Below, piece after piece: positions 43,265 to 53,187 of a stretch of 64,000 bases of DNA. The notes beneath the pieces are model-generated. The model saw only the letters and a list, made by a program, of their open reading frames with translations, was not told where the DNA came from and ran no database searches. The DNA comes from Bacteroidota bacterium (GTDB taxonomy: Bacteria > Bacteroidota > Bacteroidia > Cytophagales > UBA9547): the NCBI GenBank assembly GCA_004293915.1, contig RDZG01000054.1, positions 62,001 to 126,000 on the forward strand. Direction: 5' to 3'. Every line of letters starts with the position of its first letter. Position 1 is the first letter of the stretch. A program made the translations under genes and the position numbers.

Positions 43265-43291
43265 CTTTCCAAATTTCAAAAACTTGGAAAG
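43265..43291. repeat. REP-like hairpin type 1, downstream copy
   Basis: CTTTCCAAATTTC and AAACTTGGAAAG form a hairpin closely related to the three type 1 copies upstream of the RAYT gene. It starts 16 bases after the RAYT stop, so the gene is bracketed by this palindrome. Confidence 0.75.
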
Positions 43292-43349
43292 TATCAGTTG
43301 CCATTTACTTTTTTCTTCCAAAATGTATATATTGCAGACGAAAAGTACA

Positions 43350-43357
43350 TATTTTTG
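43350..43357 (+). promoter_or_regulatory. possible -7 element of the adhesin gene
   Basis: TATTTTTG fits TAnnTTTG and lies 53 bases before the adhesin ATG. No clear TTTG is found at consensus spacing upstream, so the call is weak. Confidence 0.35.
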
Positions 43358-43410
43358 TATACAAAGTTCAAAAGACTTATTTTATGTTTTTTAAAGCAGT
43401 TTTATTATAG

Positions 43411-46400
43411 ATGAAAAAAATATTATTTACACTTATTTTTGGGGCTTGGGCATTGATGTCGCATGGTGCTACTCGGACATATACTGGGCCTACTAATGGA
43501 AATTGGCATGTAGCAAGTTACTGGAGTGGTGGAATAGCACCAACTATTTTAGATGATGTGATCATCCCAACAGGGAAAATTGTAAATATTGCCACAGGCT
43601 CTGTACCAGTTTCTCAATGTTTAAATCTTACTGTAAGTGGTACTGGTACATTAAACATACCAGGTACAAAATCTATTACCATTGCAGGAGATATGTTTGG
43701 CAACGGCACAATTGCCACTACTGCTTTTATTGGAGTATTTGGGAGTATTTATTTAAGAGGCGATAACAACCATACAGGAATATTTACACACAATAATTTT
43801 GGTTACTTTTATTATGATGGTGCTGGTTTTCAAAATATGAGATGCATAAACTACGGCAATCTTTACATTGCAGGAAGTGGTACAAAAACAATAAGCAATT
43901 ACTCTCTCAATATAGTAACTGTTGCTAACGATTTGAATGTGGCAAGTGGCTCAACTTTTCAAATTTTTGGAAGTGCAACTGCGAAAGATTTTTTAGTTTC
44001 TGGTGTAGCAAACATTAATGGGATAGTTAATTTTGGTTCTGGTAACGGGAATTCTGTTTCTGTTGTAGGTGCTTTTTTGGGAAACGGAAGCGTTAATATG
44101 GGATTGGCTACAAGTTATTTAACTTTAAGAGGAGCTACTAATCCATTTGCTGGCACACTAAGTTCTTCGGCAACATCAATTGTGATATATGACCGTGTTG
44201 GAGATCAAACTGTATTTGGAAGTAATGATTATCCTTTGTTAAACATATCTGGAGGAGGTGTAAAAACAATTACAGGTACTTTAATTTGCACTGCTTTTAG
44301 TTTGCAAAATTCTACAGTTCAGTTAGGAGCAATGGCAACAGCATCTGGCACTAATTGGAGTTTTTGGAATCAGGGGACTACAGCACTTACAAGTGGAGAA
44401 TTTCAATTTCTAACACCAGCCAAACGAGTATTTTTGCAAGGGAATGTAAATGGTGCTGCCAATATAAATATGACAAGTGGCAATACAATTGCACATTACT
44501 TGAAATTTGGAGGTAATGGCAATTCTATAACTCCAACCCAAATATTACCTACTGCCACTACAGGCTGTTTAAATACGATTGAATATTCGGGTCCGAGTAC
44601 TCAACCCGTACTCAATAGAGATTATTGCAAACTCATCATCTCGGAATTAGGAGTTAAATCTATGACTGGTTCTGGTTTAACCTATGTATATAATGACATG
44701 GTAATTGGAAGTAATGCTACATTTGATGCAGGTGATTTACAAACATTTAGAACTGCTAATCTAACAGTAGGGGGTACTTTTCAAGATGTAACGGGTGTGC
44801 TATCTGATGAAATATATTTATTGGGTGGTAATGTACATATTTTACCCACAGGTAGAATGATTGGAAATGGACAAACTCGCTTTTGGTTTGCAAATAATGT
44901 ATTAAATCAAGGTATTATTAGCATCTCTGGGGCAGGTAGTTACGATCAGATGGGTGGTGGCGTAAGAACTTTTAATAATCAAGGAACTGTATCATTCAAC
45001 AGAGAGGTACGTGTAGATAATAATTTTACCCTTATTGGTAATCCTTTTTATTTTGGAGATAATGTAACTATTAATGGAGCAAGTAATTCATTAACGATTT
45101 CAACCACAGGAATAAATACAATTGTGGGGATTTTAAATGGAGCTACTGCTTTGAATGGTTTTGTACACTTAGCAAATTCGCATACAAGATGTATGTCTTC
45201 AATTCCAATGGCGACAGGAAGGTTCAATGTTTCAGCTACTGGAAACACTTTTGAATACGCAGGAAGTTTAGTTAATCACACCATCAATAGCTCCGCAGTA
45301 TATGCGAATCTCCTTATCAGTGGAGGGGTGCGAAAAGTGGCTCAATCTTCTTTTAGAGTGCTTGAAAATTGCAGCATTGTTGGTACAAACACCGATTTTT
45401 TATTGGGAATAATCCCGAGTTCAGTGGCAGTTGATATTGGTTCTGATTTGGTTATTGGCAATAGTTCTCGCCTAACTTTTAGTCCAAACGCTACAGTTAT
45501 CATGAATCTGCGAGGAGAACTTCTAGGCAATTCGACCAACTCTACCATTAGTTTTGCAGGAATAAATCCACACAATTTATATGTTTATGGTCAAAACAAT
45601 TCGCTTCAATCAATGATGGGAACGGCTTCTAATACTGTATCTAGTGTGCATTTTGTTTCCAATGATTATAGCCAAAACATTCCACGTGTTAATTACCCAA
45701 ATTTGGTGCTTTCAAGCACGGGTGTTACTAATACTAAAATATTTTCAACAGGAGTAACTAACCCTGTCATAAGTGGAAATTTAACTATGTTTAATACTGT
45801 TTTTGATATTGCTAATACCGATGTTACGCTTTCAAACAATGCTTCTACTGTGATTGGTATTGGTGGCTTTGGCATTGCCAATATGATAAAAACTTCTGGT
45901 ACTGGTAATTTGATAAAAAGATATGCAACAGCAATTTCGGGAGCACAGGAGTTTCTTTTTCCAATTGGCTTAACAGGTTATTCTCCATTAGTAATGAGAA
46001 CCACTGGAACTACCTCTTTTGCTGCAGGCTCTGTTATTTTGGCTTCAGTAAAAAGAAGTATTGCCCCCAATTTGAGAGATGGTACTTACGCACTAAACAG
46101 ATATTGGAATACAAGCTCAATTGGTCTTAGTGCAATAAATGCTACATTAACTGGTTCGTATGTTGATGCTGATTTAAGGGGAATTGAGACCAGTTATGTT
46201 GGAGGATGGTGGAATAATACTTCATGGCAAATTCAACAACCTATTAATTCGGTTGCAAACACAGTTAGTGCCACTTTTACTAGTGCAACTGCTCTCAACG
46301 GAAATCTTACCGCTGCCTACCCCGCTGCTTTCAACTCTTCTATTTCTCTCGGCAATATTGCTACTCCAAGCTTTTGCCAAGGGCAAGTAGTTACTGTTCC

Positions 46401-49400
46401 TGCTCAAAGTTTTGGGACTGCATTTGTGGGTGGAAATCAATTTATCATAGAGGTTTCTACAACGGTTGGTTTTACATCTTTTATATATTCTTTAGGTACA
46501 ATTTCCGCTACCAGTATAGGAGCTTCGGGTATTTCTACCATCATACCTACAACTTTGCCTGCAAGCAATTTCTATAGACTAAGAATAAGAGCCACTAATC
46601 CTTTTTATATTAGTAGTTTAGCTGGCTATGTGTTAACTGTGAACGGAAGTCCGAGTTTTATATCTTCTGTAAATACTAGTATTTGTAGAGATGGTGTAAG
46701 CACCATTTCATTAACTCCAACAGGTGGAACGTCTTGGATAGTAGTGCCAAGCAATTTAGGAACATTTGTTGGTGATGTTTTTACTCCTACTTTGTTTGAA
46801 GGCAATGCAACTACAACTGGTACAATATTTCGTGCTGTAACTGGCGGATGCACAAGTCCAGGTTTGAGCCTTGCTTTTAAAGATATTCCAAATAATGCAA
46901 CATTAGGTAGTTTATTATGTACTAGTCAAACTTTAAATTTAATAACAAGTGCAACCGGAGGTGTTTGGACAACCACAAGTACGCCAGTGTTAAATTTTGG
47001 TTCAATAGCTAGTAATGTTTATACTCCAGGAGTTGGTAACACAGTTAATGTAAATGTAAGTGTAAGTTATATCAAAGCAGGTTGCAAAAGTGCTGAGATT
47101 ATATCTACAGTTTTTCCTAATACTACTATTACATCACAACCAGTCGGAGATGTAGAAGGAATTGGTGGAAATCCTATATTTTCGGTTGTGGCAGCTGGCA
47201 AAGGTCTTACTTACGCTTGGCAAGAAGGAACTCCTTTTGTTTTTTTAAGTCCCAATGCTACCTATACAGGTACAAATACAAACACATTAAGCATTTCAAA
47301 TGTACCCTTATCGCTCAATAACAAACAATACCGAGTTGTGATTACAGGTGCTTGTGGACCAAACATTACCTCCACAGGTGCAGTCCTAACTGTTATCAAC
47401 GTAAGTGCTGCCATGTATCGCTCAGTTAATTCTGGAAATTGGACTACAGCAGGTATTTGGCAAGTTTCTAATAATGGCGGAATTTCTTGGGGAACTACTA
47501 TTAATACACCAGGAACTTTAGTTCCACAAGATTTGGTGAGTATTACAGGAGGTACAAATGTGCAAATTACGGGTGCTTTGGTTAATAAATTATTACATTC
47601 CCTTACCATTTCGGGCAATTTGCAACACAATGGCGTAGATAGTTTGCGGATTGCGGGAGCCACAAACGTGATGGCAACTGGAACGCTTAACGGCTTAAAT
47701 ACATTTTCAAGCATAGTTTTTAATGGACCTTTGATAAATCGAGGTGAGGTTATGTCAAGCTCAAATTCTTTGTTTGTATTCAGAAATGGGATTGTAAATA
47801 ATGGTATAAATCCAAGTACGGGTTCAATGGTATTAAATGGAAATAATACTTTTGGGCTCAATAATCAAACCATATCGGGCACAGCTGCTTTTGTACTTTT
47901 TGTAAATGGATTAGTAAGTATCAATAGTGGTATAGAAGTAACACAAACCATTTCTCCGGTTCAAATAACTGGAAATCTTAACGGTGGAGGAGCAAATTCA
48001 AAATATATACTAGGAAGTAATAAACAACTCTTTTATGCTGGTAATGCCGCACCCATGAACACGGGTCAGCTTGTGGCAAATGCTACGGGTTCAAACGTAT
48101 ATTATGCTTCAAGCTCAGGAACGCAAATCATGAAAGCTACTAATTATTATGATTTGACTTTCAATAACAATGCAATAAAAGAGTTTACAGGTAACATAAA
48201 TGTGGTAAATGATTTTACAGCTGTGAACTCCACAAATGGGGCTTTGCGATTTAGTAGCATCTCTGGAAGCATGCTTTCTGTGGCTGGAATTACCAATCTA
48301 CCAGGAATGACAAGCATTGATATGTCTTTCGGAAATCAACCTCACCAACTCATCCTCTCAGGACCTGTTACTAACATTTCTGGTACGTTCACAAAAGGCT
48401 CAGGCACTGTTATTTACAACGGAACTATGGCTCAAAACGTAATGCCATTTAATTATAATAATTTGATTATTGATAAGGCAAGCACAAAAACACAAGTAGG
48501 AAGTATTTCAGTAACTGGATTTACGGTAACTGGCGGTGCTACTTTAAATGCAAGTAGTAATCAAATAACAGGAAACACAGTAACAGGTTCAATGTTATTA
48601 GATGCCAATACAACTTTAATTTTGGGAAATACAACATCTGGTGCAAATATTACTATGCCAGGATTTAATAGCTTGAATACAATGGTTGATTTAACTAGCA
48701 CTATTATTTTCCAAAGCAACACCAACCAATCTGCTCAAATCCTTAATGCTCCATTTGGAAATTTAATTTTGAGAGGTGGAGGAATAAAAACAGGAGGTTT
48801 TTCTAATGTAAATGGCAATTTGACTGTTGAAAATAATACAGATTATAGAACGAGCAATATTAATTTCTCTGGAAAATTACTTACTAACAATGGATTACTA
48901 AGCTATACCGCTCCTACTGCTAATTTTTATTTTATTGGAGATGGGTTTGCAGCTCAAACAATTGCAGGAACAGCTATTTCTAATTTTGCTAATATTTTTG
49001 TTGATATTAACACAAATATTGACTTAAAACAATCTATATCAGTTACAGGTACATTGGGATTTAACGATGATGGAAACTATATTTTAAATAATAATAACAT
49101 CATACTTTCTGGCAATAATGCCACCATAGTAGGAGCAAATGCCAATCGATGTATTTCTTCGAACGGATTAATTTCTGGCGGAGCGGTTGTTTTGCAAAAA
49201 GGAAATATAGCTACGGATTACGATAAAGTAATACTCCCATTTGCCTTGAACTCAGATGCCGATTTTGTGCAATACAGAATTTCAAACATAGGTGGAGGAA
49301 CAACCAATAGCATTAGTCTGAAACCATTAGCCACTACTATTGGTACAAATTATAATAAATATGGCTTTTGGGCAGATAGAAATGGAACAGGTGGTGCTAC

Positions 49401-52400
49401 TTCATTTACAGTTGGTGTATCCGTGCCAGGTACTTCTTGGGTAGGAAATCCAACCAATATTTTGGCAAATGGCGTCCTACAACCGACAGGTGTAGTTAAT
49501 CAGCCAAATAATACTTATTCTTCCAATCAAATTAATCCTACATTTCCAAGCACCTATTTTGCTGCTGGAAATACACCTGTGGCTAAGAAATATCGCTCTA
49601 TTTCTAGTGGTGCTTGGAATTTTACAGGCAGATGGGAACAAAGCTCGGACGGCACAAACTGGATACCTGCCACTACTAGCCCAGGGATGAGTATCGCTGG
49701 TGATGAAGTAGAAATCAATAATTTTGTAATTATTGATAATGCTATTCCGTATTCAATTTCTACAGTAGGAATAAATGCAGGGGCTACTATGCGATGCGGA
49801 GCTGTTACTGCTAGAAACTTAACCGTAACTGGGAATTTCACTTGTGCAGGAACACTGGATATGACTACAGGTTTTCCTCATAACTTGTATTTGGGAGGAT
49901 TGAATAACAGTATGAGTGGCACTTTATCAGCAAGTGCAGGAAGCACTATACACTACAATGCCAATACAGCACAAACGGTTTTTGTTTCTAATGGATACGA
50001 AAACCTAAATATAAGTGGACTTGGAGAGAAAACCATAAATGCAGATTTTAGAGTAAATAATCTTGTAGTGGCTCAAAATGCTACTTTTACAGGATTGAGT
50101 AATGGGAATCAATCTGCCCAAATTTCAGGTACTTCTGATATTTCTGGAACTTTAAAATTTAAAACACAAGCAGGAGGAGATGGTTGGAATATAGCATTTA
50201 GAGAAGTAGTACAAACTTATCCTACAGGAAAGTTGGTATTGGATAATGCAGGAGATGGAATAGGACTTGATTTTCAAGGAGATTTTATAAACAATGGACA
50301 ATATGTAGATATTACCTCTTCAGCAGACAATTATATCACATTCTCAAACACAAATCCTAAAAGTGTAGTAGCTAATCAACCCATCAATTTTGGGACTGCT
50401 ACAGTAGATGTAACTACTGATACTGAGTTTTCAGGCACTTCATCATTTACCATCTCAAATACATTTACTGTTTCATCGGGAAGTACACTTACTAACCAAT
50501 CTACTATTAATGCTACCACCCTTATCGGTTTAGGAAATTTTGTAAATGCTACTAATGCCACATTTATATACAAAGGGGCTACCATTCCATTGACATATCT
50601 TGATTTTTCTGCTTCAAACAATTTAGCAGTTTTTAATAATACTAATAATTCACAAACTATTCCAGCTATCAATTTTTATAATCTTTCTGTAGTTGGTGTA
50701 GGTTCAAATGGAATGACCTTAGAAGCTGGAGTTATTAATGTAGATGGCAACTTGTATAATGAAACACAAGCTGTTCAGCCTTTGGGAATCTTATCATCAA
50801 ATACTACGCTCAAAATCAGAGGCGATATTGTTGGATCTGGCGTTTTAGCAGTTGCCAATGCTATTACAAATACAGTAATCGAAGTGAGAGGAAACTATAG
50901 TGGTTCAAATAATTTTTCAGTGGGAAATACGAGCGACAATCAATTTATATATGCTGGTTCAGGCAATCAAATTGTAAATGCCAGTAACTATGCTACATTA
51001 GAAGTAAAAAACGGGGGAGATAAAACTGTAAATAGTGCTATCGATATCTATAAAGCACTTTCGCTAAGTGGTGCAAATTTAGTTTTGAATGGGTCAACTA
51101 CTTTAAATTTGTTTAATGGCTCTGTTAATATTGGTGGTTCTGTTCCTTTTGGATTTGGGAATGCGGTGGTGGCGAGTACAAGTGCTAATGCGTTAATTAA
51201 GAATGGCTCGGTAATATCTGATTTTATAAATTTTGTTTTTCCATTGTCTACACCTACTGTATATACTCCACTTACAGTTACAAGTTTCAATTATCCTGTT
51301 GGTAATCAATTTCTTAGTTATGCAGTTACGGACTATACCTCGGCTTATTTAGACTATATTAAACACCAATATTTTATAAACCCATCTTCTGTTTTTAATA
51401 ATTTCAATTTCACTATTGAAGTTACTCCTTCTTCTTCAGTAGGTAATGAAGGTAATTTGCATCTTTTTGATGGGGTTGGTCTCAATGATTTAGGTTTAGT
51501 TAGCAATCCTATTGCAAATAAATTGAGTCATACTATATTATTAAACATGGGAGCTTCTCCATTTACCTTTAATAGCACCACCAACAAACTCTATCGTTCT
51601 GTAACTTCCACCCCTTTCAATTGGACAGCCTCTAACACCAATTGGGAAGAAAGTGCTGATAATGGAGGAACTTGGTCTCCAGCAGCTCAAACCCCTGGTG
51701 CAACGGGTGGTGAAATTTATTCTGTCATTATATCTCCAACCCATACTGTAACAAATAGATATACCAATGCTGCTCCTCAAAATTTATCCATTTCGGGTGG
51801 GGCTTTGTTGGATTTGGCAAATAATGCTTTTTCGGTGGCGGGACAAACTTTTGTAGATGGAGAATTAAGGGCAGGAGGTACTGCCGGGGAAAATATAATA
51901 TTAGGAAAAACTAGCATTGGCTCATTAGGGAAAATACAAGGAGGCACAGATAATGCATTCAATATTACTGATTATTTAGTAAATGATGGGTTGTTTTTCA
52001 ATCCAAGTAATGATGTTGAATTAAATGCACTTTCTGAATTTACAATATCAGGTATAGGACAGAATATTTTTAATGGAGTAAGATTGATGAATGGAACTGC
52101 CAATGTCCTTAATCAAGCACAAGCGTTGACTGTTACAGGTGCGTTAACTGATGACGGAGGAAGTGGGATTGTTTGGAAAAACGATGATAACTCATCTTTT
52201 ACATATAAAGGTTCTGGTACATTATGGTCAGGTACAGGTATCTTCGATGCCACTTCAACAGGCAATACCTTTGAATATGCATTAAATGGAAATCAAACTA
52301 TCCAACCTATTACCTATTTTAACTTAGCTGTTTCTGGAACTGGCACAAAATCTATAACTGCAAACACAACCGCTTTAGGCGATGTGTTGGGTGCTGGTAC

Positions 52401-53187
52401 TCTTGCAGTTGGAAATAATATTACACTTTTTTTGGCAGGAAATTTCGATCACACAGGCACACTTACACCTGCTGTTGGCTCAATTATAGATTATTTTGGT
52501 TCTAACACACAAAATGTAAAACCCACAACTTATGCCAATATGCGAGTGAGAGGCGGTGGAGATAAAATTTTGATAGGTAATGTTACTATTGGAGATGGCA
52601 CTAATTCTTCATCTTTAAATATGGCTGGGGCTAAAGTTGTGTTAGGAGATAATAACCTGATAATAAATAATGCAAGTGGCATTGCTGAAATAACACCTTA
52701 TTCCACCGCAAATTATGTAGAAACCAACGGGCTGGGTTCTTTAGGTAGAAAAGGTCCCGGTGCGATTATTCCATTATATCCCATTGGTTCAAATGGCTTT
52801 TTAGCAAGTGTTACTGGTGCATCTTTTAATATCGCACCTACTAATGGCACTCTATTTTTCCGTACAGAAGCCACAGAAGCTCCTTTGCAAATTAATTCAT
52901 TGTCTTCGTTAAAACGCCATTGGGTGAGTACATGTGTTGGTTGTACTATTTCCAGCGGTACTTATACTTTTAAATATGACGATGCCGATATTCAAGGTTT
53001 GGAAACAAATTACAAATCTGCATATAAAACGAGTGTTGCAAACTGGGTAGTTGGAACACCAGGAGTAACCCCAGCCTCAAACGAAATTAGTATTGTGAAT
53101 CCAGGTGCTACCAGTGTGATGCTTTTTACCGCTGGTCCAATTTTTTTAGAAGCATTGCAACTTTTGGTGATTGGTCAAACAGTTTAG
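43411..53187 (+). CDS. giant repeat adhesin, first part up to the frameshift (3258 residues)
   Basis: It starts with a signal peptide (KKILFTLIFGAWALMSHGA). Long stretches of Asn/Thr/Ser/Gly-rich beta-strand repeats follow, in which phrases like GNGNSI..GTLSASAGS and YNNLxISGxGTKT recur. They are punctuated by a Trp-containing module (YRSxxSGNWxxxxxWExSxDGG) at about residues 25, 1335, 2060 and 2727. Ig-like segments lie at about residues 980-1330, one shared with the cupredoxin gene. The last 13 codons after a T7-A tract are unlike the family and end in TAG. The -1 frame continues the conserved module at that point, so this stop is probably not the true end. No T9SS domain is present in this part. 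It is expected to be exported and displayed on the surface if the frame is restored. Confidence 0.85.
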   Translation: MKKILFTLIFGAWALMSHGATRTYTGPTNGNWHVASYWSGGIAPTILDDVIIPTGKIVNIATGSVPVSQCLNLTVSGTGTLNIPGTKSITIAGDMFGNGTIATTAFIGVFGSIYLRGDNNHTGIFTHNNFGYFYYDGAGFQNMRCINYGNLYIAGSGTKTISNYSLNIVTVANDLNVASGSTFQIFGSATAKDFLVSGVANINGIVNFGSGNGNSVSVVGAFLGNGSVNMGLATSYLTLRGATNPFAGTLSSSATSIVIYDRVGDQTVFGSNDYPLLNISGGGVKTITGTLICTAFSLQNSTVQLGAMATASGTNWSFWNQGTTALTSGEFQFLTPAKRVFLQGNVNGAANINMTSGNTIAHYLKFGGNGNSITPTQILPTATTGCLNTIEYSGPSTQPVLNRDYCKLIISELGVKSMTGSGLTYVYNDMVIGSNATFDAGDLQTFRTANLTVGGTFQDVTGVLSDEIYLLGGNVHILPTGRMIGNGQTRFWFANNVLNQGIISISGAGSYDQMGGGVRTFNNQGTVSFNREVRVDNNFTLIGNPFYFGDNVTINGASNSLTISTTGINTIVGILNGATALNGFVHLANSHTRCMSSIPMATGRFNVSATGNTFEYAGSLVNHTINSSAVYANLLISGGVRKVAQSSFRVLENCSIVGTNTDFLLGIIPSSVAVDIGSDLVIGNSSRLTFSPNATVIMNLRGELLGNSTNSTISFAGINPHNLYVYGQNNSLQSMMGTASNTVSSVHFVSNDYSQNIPRVNYPNLVLSSTGVTNTKIFSTGVTNPVISGNLTMFNTVFDIANTDVTLSNNASTVIGIGGFGIANMIKTSGTGNLIKRYATAISGAQEFLFPIGLTGYSPLVMRTTGTTSFAAGSVILASVKRSIAPNLRDGTYALNRYWNTSSIGLSAINATLTGSYVDADLRGIETSYVGGWWNNTSWQIQQPINSVANTVSATFTSATALNGNLTAAYPAAFNSSISLGNIATPSFCQGQVVTVPAQSFGTAFVGGNQFIIEVSTTVGFTSFIYSLGTISATSIGASGISTIIPTTLPASNFYRLRIRATNPFYISSLAGYVLTVNGSPSFISSVNTSICRDGVSTISLTPTGGTSWIVVPSNLGTFVGDVFTPTLFEGNATTTGTIFRAVTGGCTSPGLSLAFKDIPNNATLGSLLCTSQTLNLITSATGGVWTTTSTPVLNFGSIASNVYTPGVGNTVNVNVSVSYIKAGCKSAEIISTVFPNTTITSQPVGDVEGIGGNPIFSVVAAGKGLTYAWQEGTPFVFLSPNATYTGTNTNTLSISNVPLSLNNKQYRVVITGACGPNITSTGAVLTVINVSAAMYRSVNSGNWTTAGIWQVSNNGGISWGTTINTPGTLVPQDLVSITGGTNVQITGALVNKLLHSLTISGNLQHNGVDSLRIAGATNVMATGTLNGLNTFSSIVFNGPLINRGEVMSSSNSLFVFRNGIVNNGINPSTGSMVLNGNNTFGLNNQTISGTAAFVLFVNGLVSINSGIEVTQTISPVQITGNLNGGGANSKYILGSNKQLFYAGNAAPMNTGQLVANATGSNVYYASSSGTQIMKATNYYDLTFNNNAIKEFTGNINVVNDFTAVNSTNGALRFSSISGSMLSVAGITNLPGMTSIDMSFGNQPHQLILSGPVTNISGTFTKGSGTVIYNGTMAQNVMPFNYNNLIIDKASTKTQVGSISVTGFTVTGGATLNASSNQITGNTVTGSMLLDANTTLILGNTTSGANITMPGFNSLNTMVDLTSTIIFQSNTNQSAQILNAPFGNLILRGGGIKTGGFSNVNGNLTVENNTDYRTSNINFSGKLLTNNGLLSYTAPTANFYFIGDGFAAQTIAGTAISNFANIFVDINTNIDLKQSISVTGTLGFNDDGNYILNNNNIILSGNNATIVGANANRCISSNGLISGGAVVLQKGNIATDYDKVILPFALNSDADFVQYRISNIGGGTTNSISLKPLATTIGTNYNKYGFWADRNGTGGATSFTVGVSVPGTSWVGNPTNILANGVLQPTGVVNQPNNTYSSNQINPTFPSTYFAAGNTPVAKKYRSISSGAWNFTGRWEQSSDGTNWIPATTSPGMSIAGDEVEINNFVIIDNAIPYSISTVGINAGATMRCGAVTARNLTVTGNFTCAGTLDMTTGFPHNLYLGGLNNSMSGTLSASAGSTIHYNANTAQTVFVSNGYENLNISGLGEKTINADFRVNNLVVAQNATFTGLSNGNQSAQISGTSDISGTLKFKTQAGGDGWNIAFREVVQTYPTGKLVLDNAGDGIGLDFQGDFINNGQYVDITSSADNYITFSNTNPKSVVANQPINFGTATVDVTTDTEFSGTSSFTISNTFTVSSGSTLTNQSTINATTLIGLGNFVNATNATFIYKGATIPLTYLDFSASNNLAVFNNTNNSQTIPAINFYNLSVVGVGSNGMTLEAGVINVDGNLYNETQAVQPLGILSSNTTLKIRGDIVGSGVLAVANAITNTVIEVRGNYSGSNNFSVGNTSDNQFIYAGSGNQIVNASNYATLEVKNGGDKTVNSAIDIYKALSLSGANLVLNGSTTLNLFNGSVNIGGSVPFGFGNAVVASTSANALIKNGSVISDFINFVFPLSTPTVYTPLTVTSFNYPVGNQFLSYAVTDYTSAYLDYIKHQYFINPSSVFNNFNFTIEVTPSSSVGNEGNLHLFDGVGLNDLGLVSNPIANKLSHTILLNMGASPFTFNSTTNKLYRSVTSTPFNWTASNTNWEESADNGGTWSPAAQTPGATGGEIYSVIISPTHTVTNRYTNAAPQNLSISGGALLDLANNAFSVAGQTFVDGELRAGGTAGENIILGKTSIGSLGKIQGGTDNAFNITDYLVNDGLFFNPSNDVELNALSEFTISGIGQNIFNGVRLMNGTANVLNQAQALTVTGALTDDGGSGIVWKNDDNSSFTYKGSGTLWSGTGIFDATSTGNTFEYALNGNQTIQPITYFNLAVSGTGTKSITANTTALGDVLGAGTLAVGNNITLFLAGNFDHTGTLTPAVGSIIDYFGSNTQNVKPTTYANMRVRGGGDKILIGNVTIGDGTNSSSLNMAGAKVVLGDNNLIINNASGIAEITPYSTANYVETNGLGSLGRKGPGAIIPLYPIGSNGFLASVTGASFNIAPTNGTLFFRTEATEAPLQINSLSSLKRHWVSTCVGCTISSGTYTFKYDDADIQGLETNYKSAYKTSVANWVVGTPGVTPASNEISIVNPGATSVMLFTAGPIFLEALQLLVIGQTV
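53141..53148 (+). other. frame change at a T7-A tract (U UUU UUA heptamer)
   Basis: Seven T residues (53141-53147) are followed by A. In the incoming frame the codons are ATT TTT TTA, so 53142-53148 reads T TTT TTA, the heptamer used for -1 frameshifting in HIV-1 gag-pol. Shifting -1 gives TTT AGA AGC ATT and the residues FFRSIATFGDWSN, matching the adhesin's own FRSIATGNWND module at 56,223. One extra T in the DNA would have the same effect. No clear downstream stimulatory hairpin is visible. Confidence 0.85.
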
